64,000 nt of DNA from Chitinophaga varians (GCF_014529945.1 NZ_JACVFB010000005.1:310001-374000), one strand, 5' to 3'. Numbered from the stretch's first letter, positions 7,428 to 15,649 are shown. Program-made: numbers and translations. Notes: generated by a model not told the origin, from the letters alone.

Positions 7428-8096
7428 ATGAAATTATACCTCATTCCATCTCCAATCGGTAATCTCGCCGATATTACCTACCGGGCTGTCAAAGTACTGG
7501 AAGAGGCGGAATTGGTGCTGGCCGAGGATACCCGTACCTCCGGCGTGCTCCTCAAACATTACCAGATCAACAAACCGGTAACTCCCTACCATCAACATAA
7601 CGAACACAAAATTGTGCAGCACCTGCTGCAACAGCTGCAATCCGGCAAAACCATGGCCCTGCTCACAGATGCAGGCACGCCCGGTGTTTCCGACCCCGGA
7701 TTCCTGCTGGTCCGCGAATGTATCCGTGCCGGCGTGCCGGTAGAATGCCTGCCCGGCGCTACCGCATTCGTTCCTGCACTGGTCAACAGCGGCATACCCA
7801 TGAACCGCTTTACTTTTGAAGGCTTCCTGCCGCTCAAAAAAGGCCGCCATACACTGTTCACCCAGCTGGCCACCGAAGAACGCACCTTCGTTTTTTACGA
7901 GTCACCCATGCGACTGGTGAAAACACTGGCCGATCTGATACAATACCTCGGTCCCGACCGCCCCTGCTGCGTTAGCCGCGAACTCACCAAAATGTTCGAG
8001 GAAAACAAACGTGGCACCCTGCAGGAAGTACATGACTACTTCCTCGAAAAAGGGGTAAAAGGCGAAATCGTGGTAGTTGTACAGGGCGCTGACTAA
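7428..8096 (+). CDS. rsmI: 16S rRNA (cytidine-1402-2'-O)-methyltransferase
   Basis: RsmI methylates the ribose 2'-O of C1402 in the 16S rRNA decoding centre using SAM. The 222-residue protein has the tetrapyrrole-methylase fold. Its N-terminus is IPSPIGNLADITYRA, followed by LAEDTRTSG, the glycine-rich LLTDAGTPGVSDPG and LPGATAFVPAL. It lacks the roughly 50-residue C-terminal HTH domain of longer homologues. The ATG lies just past a family A repeat. Confidence 0.92.
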   Translation: MKLYLIPSPIGNLADITYRAVKVLEEAELVLAEDTRTSGVLLKHYQINKPVTPYHQHNEHKIVQHLLQQLQSGKTMALLTDAGTPGVSDPGFLLVRECIRAGVPVECLPGATAFVPALVNSGIPMNRFTFEGFLPLKKGRHTLFTQLATEERTFVFYESPMRLVKTLADLIQYLGPDRPCCVSRELTKMFEENKRGTLQEVHDYFLEKGVKGEIVVVVQGAD

Positions 8097-8100
8097 ACAC

Positions 8101-8222
8101 ATTTTTTCATTTTCTCATTTTTATATTTCCCTAAAATCCCAAAATCAGGGAATTCCAAAATTAATAGCCCAATAACCCAACAGCCCAATAACTCAATAAT
8201 CAAATAGCCAAATACCTAAATG
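8101..8222. repeat. Family B word array, half element
   Basis: The stretch carries tandem words CCCAATAA, CTCAATAA, CAAATAGC and CAAATACC. These match the right arms of the other family B elements. The left arm is poor: only a short CCCTAAAATCCC...CAGGGA stem precedes it. It may be a decayed or one-armed copy. It lies between rsmI and the M1 peptidase. Confidence 0.55.
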
Positions 8223-8257
8223 TTGTTTATTTTAGCCCGGAATAAAAATAACACTGA

Positions 8258-10141
8258 ATGAAGCACGGGGTATTAGGAAGCTGCCTGGCCCTTACCATGA
8301 TGACGGGCAGCTGGTTACAACTAAATGCACAGTCAGACCGCTGGCAACAAAGGGTAAAGTATACAATGGATGTGGCGATGGACGCCCCTGCCAACAAACT
8401 GACCGGTAAACAACATCTGGAGTATGTCAACAATTCTCCCGATACACTGAAGAAAGTCTTCTATCACCTGTACTGGAACGCTTTCCAGCCAGGAAGTATG
8501 ATGGACGTGCGCAGCCGTGAACTGGGCAAAATCGTGCTCGGTAAAGATAAAAACGGCAATCCCCGCCAGGACTGGGATGCACGTGTACGGGACCGCATCT
8601 CCAAACTGAAACCGGATGAAATAGGCTACCAGAAAATCATCTCCCTGAAAAGAGATGGTAAAACACAAGCCTTCAAGGTAGTGGAAACAATTCTGGAAGT
8701 ACCACTGGACAAGCCTATCCTGCCACATTCAAAAGCTGTGTTCGATATGGAGTTTGAAGCACAGGTACCCGTACAGATCCGCAGAAGTGGCCGCCAAAAT
8801 GCAGAAGGCGTGGACTTCTCCATGGCCCAATGGTATCCTAAAATGTGCGAATACGACTACGAAGGATGGCATCCTACTCCCTACATCGCCCGCGAATTCT
8901 ACGGCATATGGGGCGATTATGATGTGAAAATCTCCATCGATAAAAAATATGTGCTGGGTGGCACCGGTTACCTCCAGAACCCTAACCAGATCGGCTATGG
9001 CTACGAAACACCGGGCACTAAAGTAACCCGTCCTGCTGGTAATACACTGACCTGGCATTTTGTGGCGCCTAACGTACACGATTTCGTATGGGCCGCAGAT
9101 CCGGACTACAAACACATTACACAGAAGGTAGATGGCTTTACGGCGCATTTCTTTTACATAGAAAATGAAAGCACCCGCGAATCATGGCCCGAGCTGGCTA
9201 AAATGATTCCGACAGCTTACCAGTATATCAAGTCACATTACGGCGCCTATCCTTATCAGCAGTACTCCTTTATACAAGGCGGTGATGGCGGGATGGAATA
9301 CCCAATGGCTACGCTGATCATGGGCAACCGCAACATCTCCGCACTGTATAATCTGGCACTGCATGAATGGATGCACACCTGGTACCAGGGGATGCTGGCT
9401 ACCAACGAAAGCCTCTATCCATGGATGGACGAAGGTTTCACCACTTTCGGTGAAGACGCTACCTACTATAATACCGTGGATTCCCTGAAGGGAAGAAACC
9501 CGCATGAAGGCTCTTACGATGGCTATTTCGCACTGGTGAAAAGCCCTTATGAAGAGCCGGCGTCTACCCATGCAGACCACTTTAATTCCAACTATGGCTA
9601 CAGCCTTACTGCCTATTCAAAAGGGGCTGTATTCCTGGAGCAGCTGGGGTATGTGATCGGTAAGGACAACCGCGACGCCGGCCTGTTACGCTATTACAAC
9701 GAATGGCGTTTCAAACATCCGAATGCCAATGACTTTATCCGCGTAATGGAGAAACAGAGCGGTATCCAGCTCGATTGGTACAAACAGTACTTTATCAATT
9801 CCACCAAACATATCGATTATGGTATTGACAGCATCTATAGCAAGGGTAGCAAAACGGTGGTGCGCCTGCGCCGTATTGGTCTGTTCCCCATGCCAATAGA
9901 TTTTATGGTGACCGATAAAAAAGGCAATCAGGTGATGCACTATATTCCGTTGTCGCTCATGTTTGGGGAAAAACCCAATGAGCAACCATCAGTAAAACGT
10001 ATAGTCGATCCTGTTTGGTACTGGACCAACCCTACTTACGAAGTAGAACTGGACCTGCCGCTGTCTGACATAAAAGAGCTGGAAATTGACCCCAGCCGGC
10101 GTTTGGCAGATGTTGACAGAAGTAATAACAAAGCAATATAA
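8258..10141 (+). CDS. M1 family metallopeptidase, secreted
   Basis: A zinc aminopeptidase-like enzyme with a cleavable signal peptide (about residues 1-25, ending LQLNAQ). The zinc site is HEWMH (H369, E370, H373) followed by E392 in WMDEGF, the HEXXH-X18-E spacing of the M1 clan. GGMEYPMATL near 343 takes the place of the GAMEN exopeptidase motif, and a Tyr-rich region lies further on. At 627 residues it has the two-domain short form without the C-terminal HEAT domain. The start ATG follows a family B array. The substrate is not evident. Confidence 0.88.
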   Translation: MKHGVLGSCLALTMMTGSWLQLNAQSDRWQQRVKYTMDVAMDAPANKLTGKQHLEYVNNSPDTLKKVFYHLYWNAFQPGSMMDVRSRELGKIVLGKDKNGNPRQDWDARVRDRISKLKPDEIGYQKIISLKRDGKTQAFKVVETILEVPLDKPILPHSKAVFDMEFEAQVPVQIRRSGRQNAEGVDFSMAQWYPKMCEYDYEGWHPTPYIAREFYGIWGDYDVKISIDKKYVLGGTGYLQNPNQIGYGYETPGTKVTRPAGNTLTWHFVAPNVHDFVWAADPDYKHITQKVDGFTAHFFYIENESTRESWPELAKMIPTAYQYIKSHYGAYPYQQYSFIQGGDGGMEYPMATLIMGNRNISALYNLALHEWMHTWYQGMLATNESLYPWMDEGFTTFGEDATYYNTVDSLKGRNPHEGSYDGYFALVKSPYEEPASTHADHFNSNYGYSLTAYSKGAVFLEQLGYVIGKDNRDAGLLRYYNEWRFKHPNANDFIRVMEKQSGIQLDWYKQYFINSTKHIDYGIDSIYSKGSKTVVRLRRIGLFPMPIDFMVTDKKGNQVMHYIPLSLMFGEKPNEQPSVKRIVDPVWYWTNPTYEVELDLPLSDIKELEIDPSRRLADVDRSNNKAI

Positions 10142-10257
10142 ATTACAAATTACGAATGACGAATGGAGGGTTTTTTCATGGAGAGGTTAATAAATGAACT
10201 TCTCATGAGGAAACCCTCCATTCGTCATTCGTCATTCGTAATTTGTAATTCGTAATT
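10141..10257. repeat. Family A heptamer palindrome, copy 5, overlapping two genes
   Basis: AATTACA, AATTACG and AATGACG words lead to GAATGGAGGGTTTTTTCATG. The right arm mirrors this and ends CGTAATT. The centre GAGAGGTTAATAAATGAAC is a diverged form of the GAGCGGTTA core. It begins at the last base of the M1 stop codon. On the other strand it encodes the last 17 or so residues and the stop of the patatin gene. Confidence 0.85.
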
Positions 10258-11246
10258 ACCTCAGCGGCTTTCGTTTCCCCGTCGGCTATCATGTTTTTAA
10301 TAGCGCGGTTGATAAATTCCAGTCCGCCCATACCTGCAGCCGGCGAGGTATCCGGCCTTATCACATGCAGGTTTAATATTTTTTTCCCTTTGAACGGCGC
10401 TGCCTCCGGCAGGTCAAAGCATTGATGGATCGTGTCCGGTGGTACGCCTGCAGCCTGCAGCTGGCGTTGTATCGCTTCCAGATAACGAAGCGACTGATTG
10501 TACACCATCGGTACGGCGATATCCTTTTCAGACATATTGATGGTGGCCCAGTCCATGGTACGTTCCAGTACGTCCACCAGATTTTTAAACTGAATATTAT
10601 ATTCTTCCTGTGCTACCGGCGTATGCAATACAAGGTAAATGTCTGTTGCACCCCTGTCTATGGCGAGTTTTACCGGAGCATACAGTGGGCCGCCGCCATC
10701 AGTGAGTTGTTGAAGTGGTTGATCGGGCTCGGTAATATCTACGGGCGGCATAAAGGCTGGCTGCGTAAAAGAGGCTACCATAGCGTCGCGCAGCGTGTTC
10801 ATATCCGGGAGCTTTTTCACCGTGTAGCCGTCACTGTTGGACTCCCGGTTGGAGAAATAGATGTTGCCTCCGGTTTGAAGGCTTCTGGTGGCAATGAACA
10901 ATTCACGCGGAGCGTCCATCAATTGCTGGTAGCGGTCTTCCGTAACGATGGCGTTGATCTTGTGCAGTAACGGAATAATGTTATACAGCGAAAGATGGTT
11001 GTTGGCCAGTCGCTGAATAGCATGATTGGTGGAAAGGAAGTCGGGTGTAACATTGGCGGTAAAAATCTTTTCGGCCAGTTCATTGTCTCCGATGGCTGTC
11101 AGCAGGGCAATCAGCGAGCCGGTACTGGTACCACAAACGATATCGAACTGGATATCCGGATGATACTGTCGGATGTATTTGACCACTCCTATGGCGAAGG
11201 CGCAACGGGCACCGCCTCCTCCTAATACTAATGCTGTTTTCGTCAT
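10203..11246 (-). CDS. Patatin-like phospholipase
   Basis: A patatin-fold Ser-Asp lipid acyl hydrolase. The oxyanion loop GGGGAR is at 9-14, the nucleophile elbow GTSTG has S41, and the catalytic Asp is D183 in TDGGG. No signal peptide is seen, so it is probably cytoplasmic. The C-terminus from about residue 330 (VITNYKLRMTNDEWRVSS) is translated from the family A palindrome at 10141-10257. The ancestral end probably lay near AAEV. It is convergent with the M1 peptidase. The phospholipase label comes from the family; the substrate is not shown. Confidence 0.88.
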   Translation of the reverse strand: MTKTALVLGGGGARCAFAIGVVKYIRQYHPDIQFDIVCGTSTGSLIALLTAIGDNELAEKIFTANVTPDFLSTNHAIQRLANNHLSLYNIIPLLHKINAIVTEDRYQQLMDAPRELFIATRSLQTGGNIYFSNRESNSDGYTVKKLPDMNTLRDAMVASFTQPAFMPPVDITEPDQPLQQLTDGGGPLYAPVKLAIDRGATDIYLVLHTPVAQEEYNIQFKNLVDVLERTMDWATINMSEKDIAVPMVYNQSLRYLEAIQRQLQAAGVPPDTIHQCFDLPEAAPFKGKKILNLHVIRPDTSPAAGMGGLEFINRAIKNMIADGETKAAEVITNYKLRMTNDEWRVSS

Positions 11247-11346
11247 GATAGATTTTTCAAGAATGATGTACGGTTTGTACTGCTAAACTGGCAAGGGGTT
11301 ATGCGTATGACATTTGGTGGTCATCTCTCAAATTACAAAATCCGGG

Positions 11347-11380
11347 CAAAAAAAAATCAGGACAGCATCGCGGTCCTGAT
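11347..11380 (-). terminator. Rho-independent terminator of the DinB gene
   Basis: Read on the minus strand, ATCAGGAC and GTCCTGAT form an 8-base stem around a 9-base loop and are followed by a run of nine T. It lies about 30 bases after the DinB stop. Confidence 0.85.
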
Positions 11381-11411
11381 CAGGCGTAAAAATAAGTTGG
11401 ATATATAACGA

Positions 11412-11978
11412 TTAAAAGATGAGTTGTTGTAATTGATTTTCCCAGTTGTGGCGTTGTAGTTCATGGAATTTCAGCTGTTCAAGATGGTGTTCTGTATGAT
11501 AGGCCGTGAAGTACAACATTTCCCGCATGGTGATTTTGCCCAGCAGGGGGTGGGGCAGGCGATACTTATCAAGCTCATTTTCAGACCATCTGCCAAGATT
11601 TTCCAGCAGTCTGCCCTTTTGTTTAAGGAAGGCTTCTATGAGTACGGGCCGCTGTGCGCCGTAAACAATACCGGGCAGGTAGGTGATGGTGGATTTGCCG
11701 CCATGGGCCAGCAGCTGGCGATAATCTTCCACCAGTTCCGGATAGGAGCGTGATGGCTGGCGGCTGGTGCCAAAGTAGTGCAGCAATATTTTCGGATATC
11801 CCATAGCGGTAGCTACAGGCCTGGACGATTTAATGAGATGTTGGAGTTGTTGTCCTGCAGACCATTTACCATAAGGCGTAGCCGTGAAACGATGATCCGG
11901 CAATGTCTGCACGAAATCAACAAAATTATCGAAGCTGCTATTGATCTGAGAATGGATCTCATGCTGGTTCAGGTACAT
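11412..11978 (-). CDS. DinB superfamily protein
   Basis: A four-helix-bundle DinB/YfiT-type protein. The metal-binding His pattern is visible as QLQHLIKSS in the first half and AYHTEHHLEQL near the C-terminus. Members include thiol S-transferases and hydrolases, and no substrate can be assigned here. The chosen start is the ATG at 11976-11978 (MYLNQHEIHSQ), giving 188 residues. An in-frame ATG at 12048-12050 would add 24 residues (MQSGPGISL...) that do not look like the family and would run through an inverted repeat. Confidence 0.75.
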   Translation of the reverse strand: MYLNQHEIHSQINSSFDNFVDFVQTLPDHRFTATPYGKWSAGQQLQHLIKSSRPVATAMGYPKILLHYFGTSRQPSRSYPELVEDYRQLLAHGGKSTITYLPGIVYGAQRPVLIEAFLKQKGRLLENLGRWSENELDKYRLPHPLLGKITMREMLYFTAYHTEHHLEQLKFHELQRHNWENQLQQLIF

Positions 11979-12005
11979 AGGAAATGATTTAGAGGGTGCA
12001 TAAAA

Positions 12006-12077
12006 CACAAAACCGGACGCTTCCAAACTGATACCCGGGCCACTTTGCATTCTTCCTGAAGTTACGCCGGTTTTGTG
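12006..12077. promoter_or_regulatory. 11-base inverted repeat upstream of the DinB gene
   Basis: CACAAAACCGG (12006-12016) and CCGGTTTTGTG (12067-12077) are perfect inverse complements separated by 50 bases, just upstream of the preferred DinB start. It could be a pair of operators or a long hairpin in the leader. No TAnnTTTG box is clear between the arms. Confidence 0.35.
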
Positions 12078-12173
12078 ACCTGTCCAATAAATTGATAGAT
12101 ATAAAATATAGTAATATTTACTTTTCAGGTGCTAAACTCAATAAATTGATCATTTCTACCTGTGAAAAATCAA

Positions 12174-12383
12174 TTATTCCAGTATTTCACAGAGAAATCC
12201 CTGTCGTTGTACGAAATCAATGATGATATTCTCAGTCACCTGAAGGTCGCCAATTCTGAGCACCCTGTCGCAGTCATCGAGGTCCACGTGGCAGCTGGCT
12301 ACCTGGAAGCTGGAGGTAATAGCCTGTATCATGGCTTGTTTGTCGTGTTGACTTCCGATATTGGTTTTGAAGATGCCTATCAT
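12174..12383 (-). CDS. Small HMA-like protein without the CXXC motif
   Basis: A 69-residue protein (MIGIFKTNIGSQ...). Its predicted strand-helix-strand-strand-helix pattern, with VASCHVDLDDCDRVLRI in the middle, resembles heavy-metal-associated (ferredoxin-like) domains. The metal-binding CXXC loop is missing; in its place the N-terminal loop reads TNIGSQ. It is the last gene of a three-gene set behind an ECF sigma factor, 21 bases after the membrane protein gene. Function unknown. The HMA resemblance is by eye only. Confidence 0.65.
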   Translation of the reverse strand: MIGIFKTNIGSQHDKQAMIQAITSSFQVASCHVDLDDCDRVLRIGDLQVTENIIIDFVQRQGFLCEILE

Positions 12384-12404
12384 AGCGGAACGGGTTTAGT
12401 TGGG

Positions 12405-12788
12405 TTATACTTGTTTGTCCTCTCTTTCACCGCGATCTTTCTGTTGATCGAATTCTTCCTCGCGCCAGTCAAACCGGCGGGGATCACAGTAGTGGCGGAA
12501 ACGTTGCCTTATTTTTTCCCGTTGTTCCGGTGTCATGTTGGCCAGTTTCTCTTTCCATTCTTTGCGTTGGCGCCATCCGCCCCATCTGCCGCCACCGGGC
12601 TTATGGCCATGCCAGCCAAAGAGCAGTTTGCCTAATACGAGCAGGCCGAGGGCTTGCCAGTAGGAGATCACGGGGCCGTGGAAGAGTTCTGGTATCAGGT
12701 TGTTCCATAATACTTGTGTCAGCAGGATGACGAGGGCAAAAAAGGCGATGCCTGCCAGTACCAGCCCTATTTTTTTGATGGGTCGCAT
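12405..12788 (-). CDS. Two-helix membrane protein downstream of a sigma factor
   Basis: Not a family I can name. Of 127 residues, two hydrophobic segments are at about 8-30 and 44-62. They are followed by a basic, Gly/Trp/Arg-rich tail with GGGRWGGWRQRKEWKEK and the helix MTPEQREKIRQRF, then an acidic end. The ATG at 12786-12788 (MRPIKKIG) lies 16 bases past the sigma-factor stop, so the two are co-transcribed. The gene position would suit a partner or anti-sigma-like membrane protein, but there is no sequence evidence for sigma binding. Confidence 0.7.
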   Translation of the reverse strand: MRPIKKIGLVLAGIAFFALVILLTQVLWNNLIPELFHGPVISYWQALGLLVLGKLLFGWHGHKPGGGRWGGWRQRKEWKEKLANMTPEQREKIRQRFRHYCDPRRFDWREEEFDQQKDRGEREDKQV

Positions 12789-12804
12789 ATCTTGAATAAT
12801 TTGT

Positions 12805-13362
12805 TTAGTTATTAAATAGTTCCTGATAAAGTTCCGACAGCCGTTCCCGCAGATACAGTACTGCATAGCGTTTCCTTGACAGCAGCGTATTCACGCCGAC
12901 GCCTGTTTCTTCACTCATTTCTTTAAAGGATTTGCCTTCCAGTTCATGTTGCAGGAAGACCTGTTTTTGTTCGGCAGGCAGTTCATCGATCGCCTGTGTA
13001 ATAGCTTCTGATATGATCTTCCGTGTCAGCGGGGAATCGGCTTGTAAGTTCTCGTCAGCAAGGATTTCCGGCAGGAAAAGAACTTCTTCCCCTTCTATTT
13101 CGCGCGTAAAGTCGGTGAAAGGTGTTTCTTTTTTCTTGCGGAACCAATCGGTGATACGGTTGCGCGTCACAGCGAAGAGCCAGCCCGTAATGGAATCAAT
13201 CTGGCTGCCAAGGCGCAGGTATTCGGTAAATTGGTACAGTACGTCCTGCAATATGTCCTCCGCATCCGACGCGTTGCTAACACGCTGCCGGATGAAGTGC
13301 AGTAAACGCTTGCGTTCCTGCTTCACCGTAGCCTGTATGCGGTCGTTTTGCTCTTGGGCCAT
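12805..13362 (-). CDS. ECF-type RNA polymerase sigma factor
   Basis: A sigma-70 family factor with region 2 (RQRVSNASDAEDILQDV through WLFAVTRNRITDWFRKKK) and region 4 (AIDELPAEQKQVFLQHELEG, then FKEMSEETGVGVNTLLSRKR as helix-turn-helix). The chosen start is the ATG at 13360-13362 (MAQEQND, 185 residues). An ATG at 13390-13392 would add ten residues. It is first in an operon with the two small genes at 12405 and 12174. No FecR-type anti-sigma gene or SusC/D locus is attached, unlike many Bacteroidota ECF sigma genes. Confidence 0.88.
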   Translation of the reverse strand: MAQEQNDRIQATVKQERKRLLHFIRQRVSNASDAEDILQDVLYQFTEYLRLGSQIDSITGWLFAVTRNRITDWFRKKKETPFTDFTREIEGEEVLFLPEILADENLQADSPLTRKIISEAITQAIDELPAEQKQVFLQHELEGKSFKEMSEETGVGVNTLLSRKRYAVLYLRERLSELYQELFNN

Positions 13363-13486
13363 TATGCTGTTTGTGAGGAGCAACTGTTTCATCGTAATAA
13401 GGAAGACGAAACAGTAAAAACGATATTTTATTTTTCGAAAAAAAAATATCAGGGGCAACAAAACCGGTATCCATGGCGGTTATTCC

Positions 13487-14116
13487 TCAACTCTTCACCA
13501 TCACAATGTATTTTTCCTTAAAGCTTTCTTCCGGAAAAACGTCATAGAGGTCTATTAACCGCGGTTTTACGCCGCTTTCGGAGATTTCTGCTGCCAGATC
13601 GCCGCCTTTCAGGCATATCAGTCCTTTTTCAAACTGTTTGCCGGGCACGGCCGATTTTTTCAGCAGGGGCTTGCTCCACCGCCACAGGTCGGCCAGCGGG
13701 GCTACGGCCCTGGATACAACGATATCGAATTTACGGTTTTTAATTTCTTCTACACGGCTATGCGCGCTGGTCACGTTTTTCAGGCCAAGGGCTTCTGCAA
13801 CGCCCTGTACCACCTTGATTTTTTTGCCGATGGAGTCTACCAGGTGAAACTGTACTTCCGGGAAAAAGATGGCCAGCGGAATGCCGGGGAAACCGCCCCC
13901 GGTGCCCAGGTCCAGTATCTGGGTGCCCGGCTGGAAATCTGCGATGGCCGCTATGCTCAGGGAATGCAGCACATGCCGCTCATACAGGGAGTCAATATCT
14001 TTCCGGGAAATCACATTGATCTTCCCGTTCCATTCCTCATACAATCCTTTCAGGGCTTCCAACTGTTGTAACTGAGCAGGCGTAAAATCGCTGAAATACT
14101 TTAAAATAATCTCCAT
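13487..14116 (-). CDS. rsmG: 16S rRNA (guanine-527-N7)-methyltransferase
   Basis: RsmG (GidB) makes m7G527 in 16S rRNA with SAM. The 209 residues show EEWNGKINVISRKD (about 27-40), RHVLHSL, and the SAM-binding loop LDLGTGGGFPGIPLA at 68-82, followed by VDSIGKKI and SRAVAPL. Length and start are typical. A TACTTTTG box four bases before the ATG suggests a nearly leaderless transcript. No gidA is adjacent. Confidence 0.93.
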   Translation of the reverse strand: MEIILKYFSDFTPAQLQQLEALKGLYEEWNGKINVISRKDIDSLYERHVLHSLSIAAIADFQPGTQILDLGTGGGFPGIPLAIFFPEVQFHLVDSIGKKIKVVQGVAEALGLKNVTSAHSRVEEIKNRKFDIVVSRAVAPLADLWRWSKPLLKKSAVPGKQFEKGLICLKGGDLAAEISESGVKPRLIDLYDVFPEESFKEKYIVMVKS

Positions 14117-14120
14117 GGCG

Positions 14121-14128
14121 CAAAAGTA
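14121..14128 (-). promoter_or_regulatory. -7 promoter box (TACTTTTG) abutting the rsmG start
   Basis: The minus strand reads TACTTTTG, then four bases, then ATG. It fits TAnnTTTG, but no clear -33 element is seen. If used, transcription would begin at or next to the start codon. Confidence 0.4.
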
Positions 14129-14135
14129 AAACCAT

Positions 14136-14254
14136 TTGGTTATTTAATCATTTGATTATTCGATTATTTAAAAAGGGGACGAAAATCCGCTCGGATCTTC
14201 GTCCCCTTCTAAATATCTAAATGACAAAATATCTAAATGACAAAATAATCAAAT
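14136..14254. repeat. Family B element with terminator-like stem (rsmG/GT2 gap)
   Basis: TTTGATTATT words on the left and CTAAATGACAAAATA/AATCAAATGA words on the right flank a hairpin. The hairpin arms are AAGGGGACGAA and its complement (about 14173-14208). The stem sequence is not shared with other family B copies, but the flanking words are. It lies downstream of the glycosyltransferase gene and upstream of rsmG, both on the minus strand. Confidence 0.7.
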
Positions 14255-14262
14255 GAACGGGT

Positions 14263-15399
14263 CTACCATTTGTTCTTAGAGCGAAACATCAGCGCAGGTG
14301 TAAATATGATATAATATAACACCATGAAGATGTCCATCAGCCAGCTGAACTTGAAAAGATCACTCTCATCAAGCCTGCGCATGGCGGAGTAGGTGATGAC
14401 AGACTGCACCAGCACTTTGGCGGCAAAGATACCCAGCACATACCACAGGACCGGCGGTGGGAAAAACAGCGCGAAAATAAGCGCCGGATAAAACAGGAAG
14501 TGGGTCAGGGAAAACAGGCCCAGCACAAACTTATGCCCAAAGCGGTAGTGTTTGCCGGTAGACATATGCCTTGTTTTTTGCCTGAACCAGCTTTTCCAGC
14601 TCAGTTTCGGCTCCGAATAGGTAAAAGCCTGTTTATCAATGACCACGCCCACATTTTTGCGGGTAGCGGCAGAATTGACAAACAGATCGTCATCACCGCT
14701 GGCCAGATGCTGGTGGCTGGTGAATCCTTTATGCCGGAAGAACAGCTCTCTTTTATAAGCCAGGTTACGGCCCACGCCCATATAAGGCATGCCGCTCATA
14801 GCGAAGGAGAGATGTTGCAGCGCACTGAAAAATGTTTCGTAACGGATCACCTTATTCAGGAAGCCCGGTTTTTTATGATAAGCGCCGTAGCCCAGCACTA
14901 TTTCCTTTTCATCCTCAAATCCCTGGCTCATTAATGTCAACCAGTAAGTACTGCCCGGTTTACAATCAGCGTCCGTCAGCAATACGGTATCGTACTGGGC
15001 ACCTTTCAGGCCTATAGACAGCGGATATTTTTTCCCGGGAATGAACTTGGCGGCTTGTTTGATTTCAATATGCCGGTAGTGGGGATAGCCCGGCTCTATA
15101 GAGCGGAGATAATATTTGGTATCATCTTCAGAGTTGTCGTTGACCACAATCACCTCATATTCCGGTTTATGGTGCACATGATAACGCTGTTGCAATACGC
15201 CCGGCAGATTTTTCTGCAGGTTAAGTTCTTCATCCTTGGCGCAGATGATCACTGAAAAAGGGCCGCCAGGCGCTTGGTCCAGGTCAAACTTACGACGATA
15301 AAAAGCTACCCGGGAAAAAACAAACAGATAATATATCGTCTGAATTCCTGCTATGGCAGCGAAAAAGTATAAGGCAATTTCACCCAGATTGTCAAGCAT
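14263..15399 (-). CDS. Family 2 glycosyltransferase, membrane-bound
   Basis: An N-terminal membrane helix (about 8-30) is followed by a GT-A domain: VIICAKDEELNLQ, VVNDNSEDDT, the DXD motif LTDADCKPGS (D143, D145), the acceptor-side ASGDDDLFVN near 240 and RQKTRHM, which corresponds to the QXXRW region. Two or three membrane helices close the protein (about 300-370). It probably transfers a sugar from a nucleotide donor to a lipid or polysaccharide on the inner face of the membrane. The product is unknown and no polysaccharide cluster surrounds it. Confidence 0.85.
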   Translation of the reverse strand: MLDNLGEIALYFFAAIAGIQTIYYLFVFSRVAFYRRKFDLDQAPGGPFSVIICAKDEELNLQKNLPGVLQQRYHVHHKPEYEVIVVNDNSEDDTKYYLRSIEPGYPHYRHIEIKQAAKFIPGKKYPLSIGLKGAQYDTVLLTDADCKPGSTYWLTLMSQGFEDEKEIVLGYGAYHKKPGFLNKVIRYETFFSALQHLSFAMSGMPYMGVGRNLAYKRELFFRHKGFTSHQHLASGDDDLFVNSAATRKNVGVVIDKQAFTYSEPKLSWKSWFRQKTRHMSTGKHYRFGHKFVLGLFSLTHFLFYPALIFALFFPPPVLWYVLGIFAAKVLVQSVITYSAMRRLDESDLFKFSWLMDIFMVLYYIIFTPALMFRSKNKW

Positions 15400-15407
15400 A
15401 ATGCTGG

Positions 15408-15415
15408 CAAAAATA
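15408..15415 (-). promoter_or_regulatory. -7 promoter box (TATTTTTG) for the glycosyltransferase
   Basis: The minus strand has TATTTTTG ending eight bases before the ATG at 15397-15399. A -33 match is not clear. Confidence 0.3.
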
Positions 15416-15476
15416 TAATATTTTTATTATCTGTAAAATAATAAAAAACCCATAGAATTTTTAAATTTTAAAATTT

Positions 15477-15640
15477 GATTATTTAGATATTCGATTTAAG
15501 GATTGGGGAATTTCCTGATTTTTGAATTTGAAATAGCCCGAAGACCACGTTAGATCGTTCTTCACGGATGTAAAATTCCCCAATCGGTAAATTCCCAATC
15601 CGTAAATCCAATAACCAAATAACCCAATAACAAAATGCCC
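15477..15640. repeat. Family B element between divergent glycosyltransferase and tgt
   Basis: GATTATTTAGATATTCG on the left and AATAACCAAATAACCCAATA on the right flank a long stem: GATTGGGGAATTT (15501-15513) pairs with AAATTCCCCAATC (15573-15585). Neither gene ends here, so this copy cannot be a simple transcription terminator for a neighbour. It lies just upstream of tgt. Confidence 0.7.
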
Positions 15641-15649
15641 AAATAATCC

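Noticed and set aside
7000..10257. Family A elements as insertion sequences
   Set aside because: They are about 80-130 bases, encode no transposase and show no clear target-site duplication by eye, so at most they are non-autonomous.
12162..12635. 157-codon plus-strand frame
   Set aside because: It lies opposite the two small minus-strand genes, which form a tight operon with the sigma factor.
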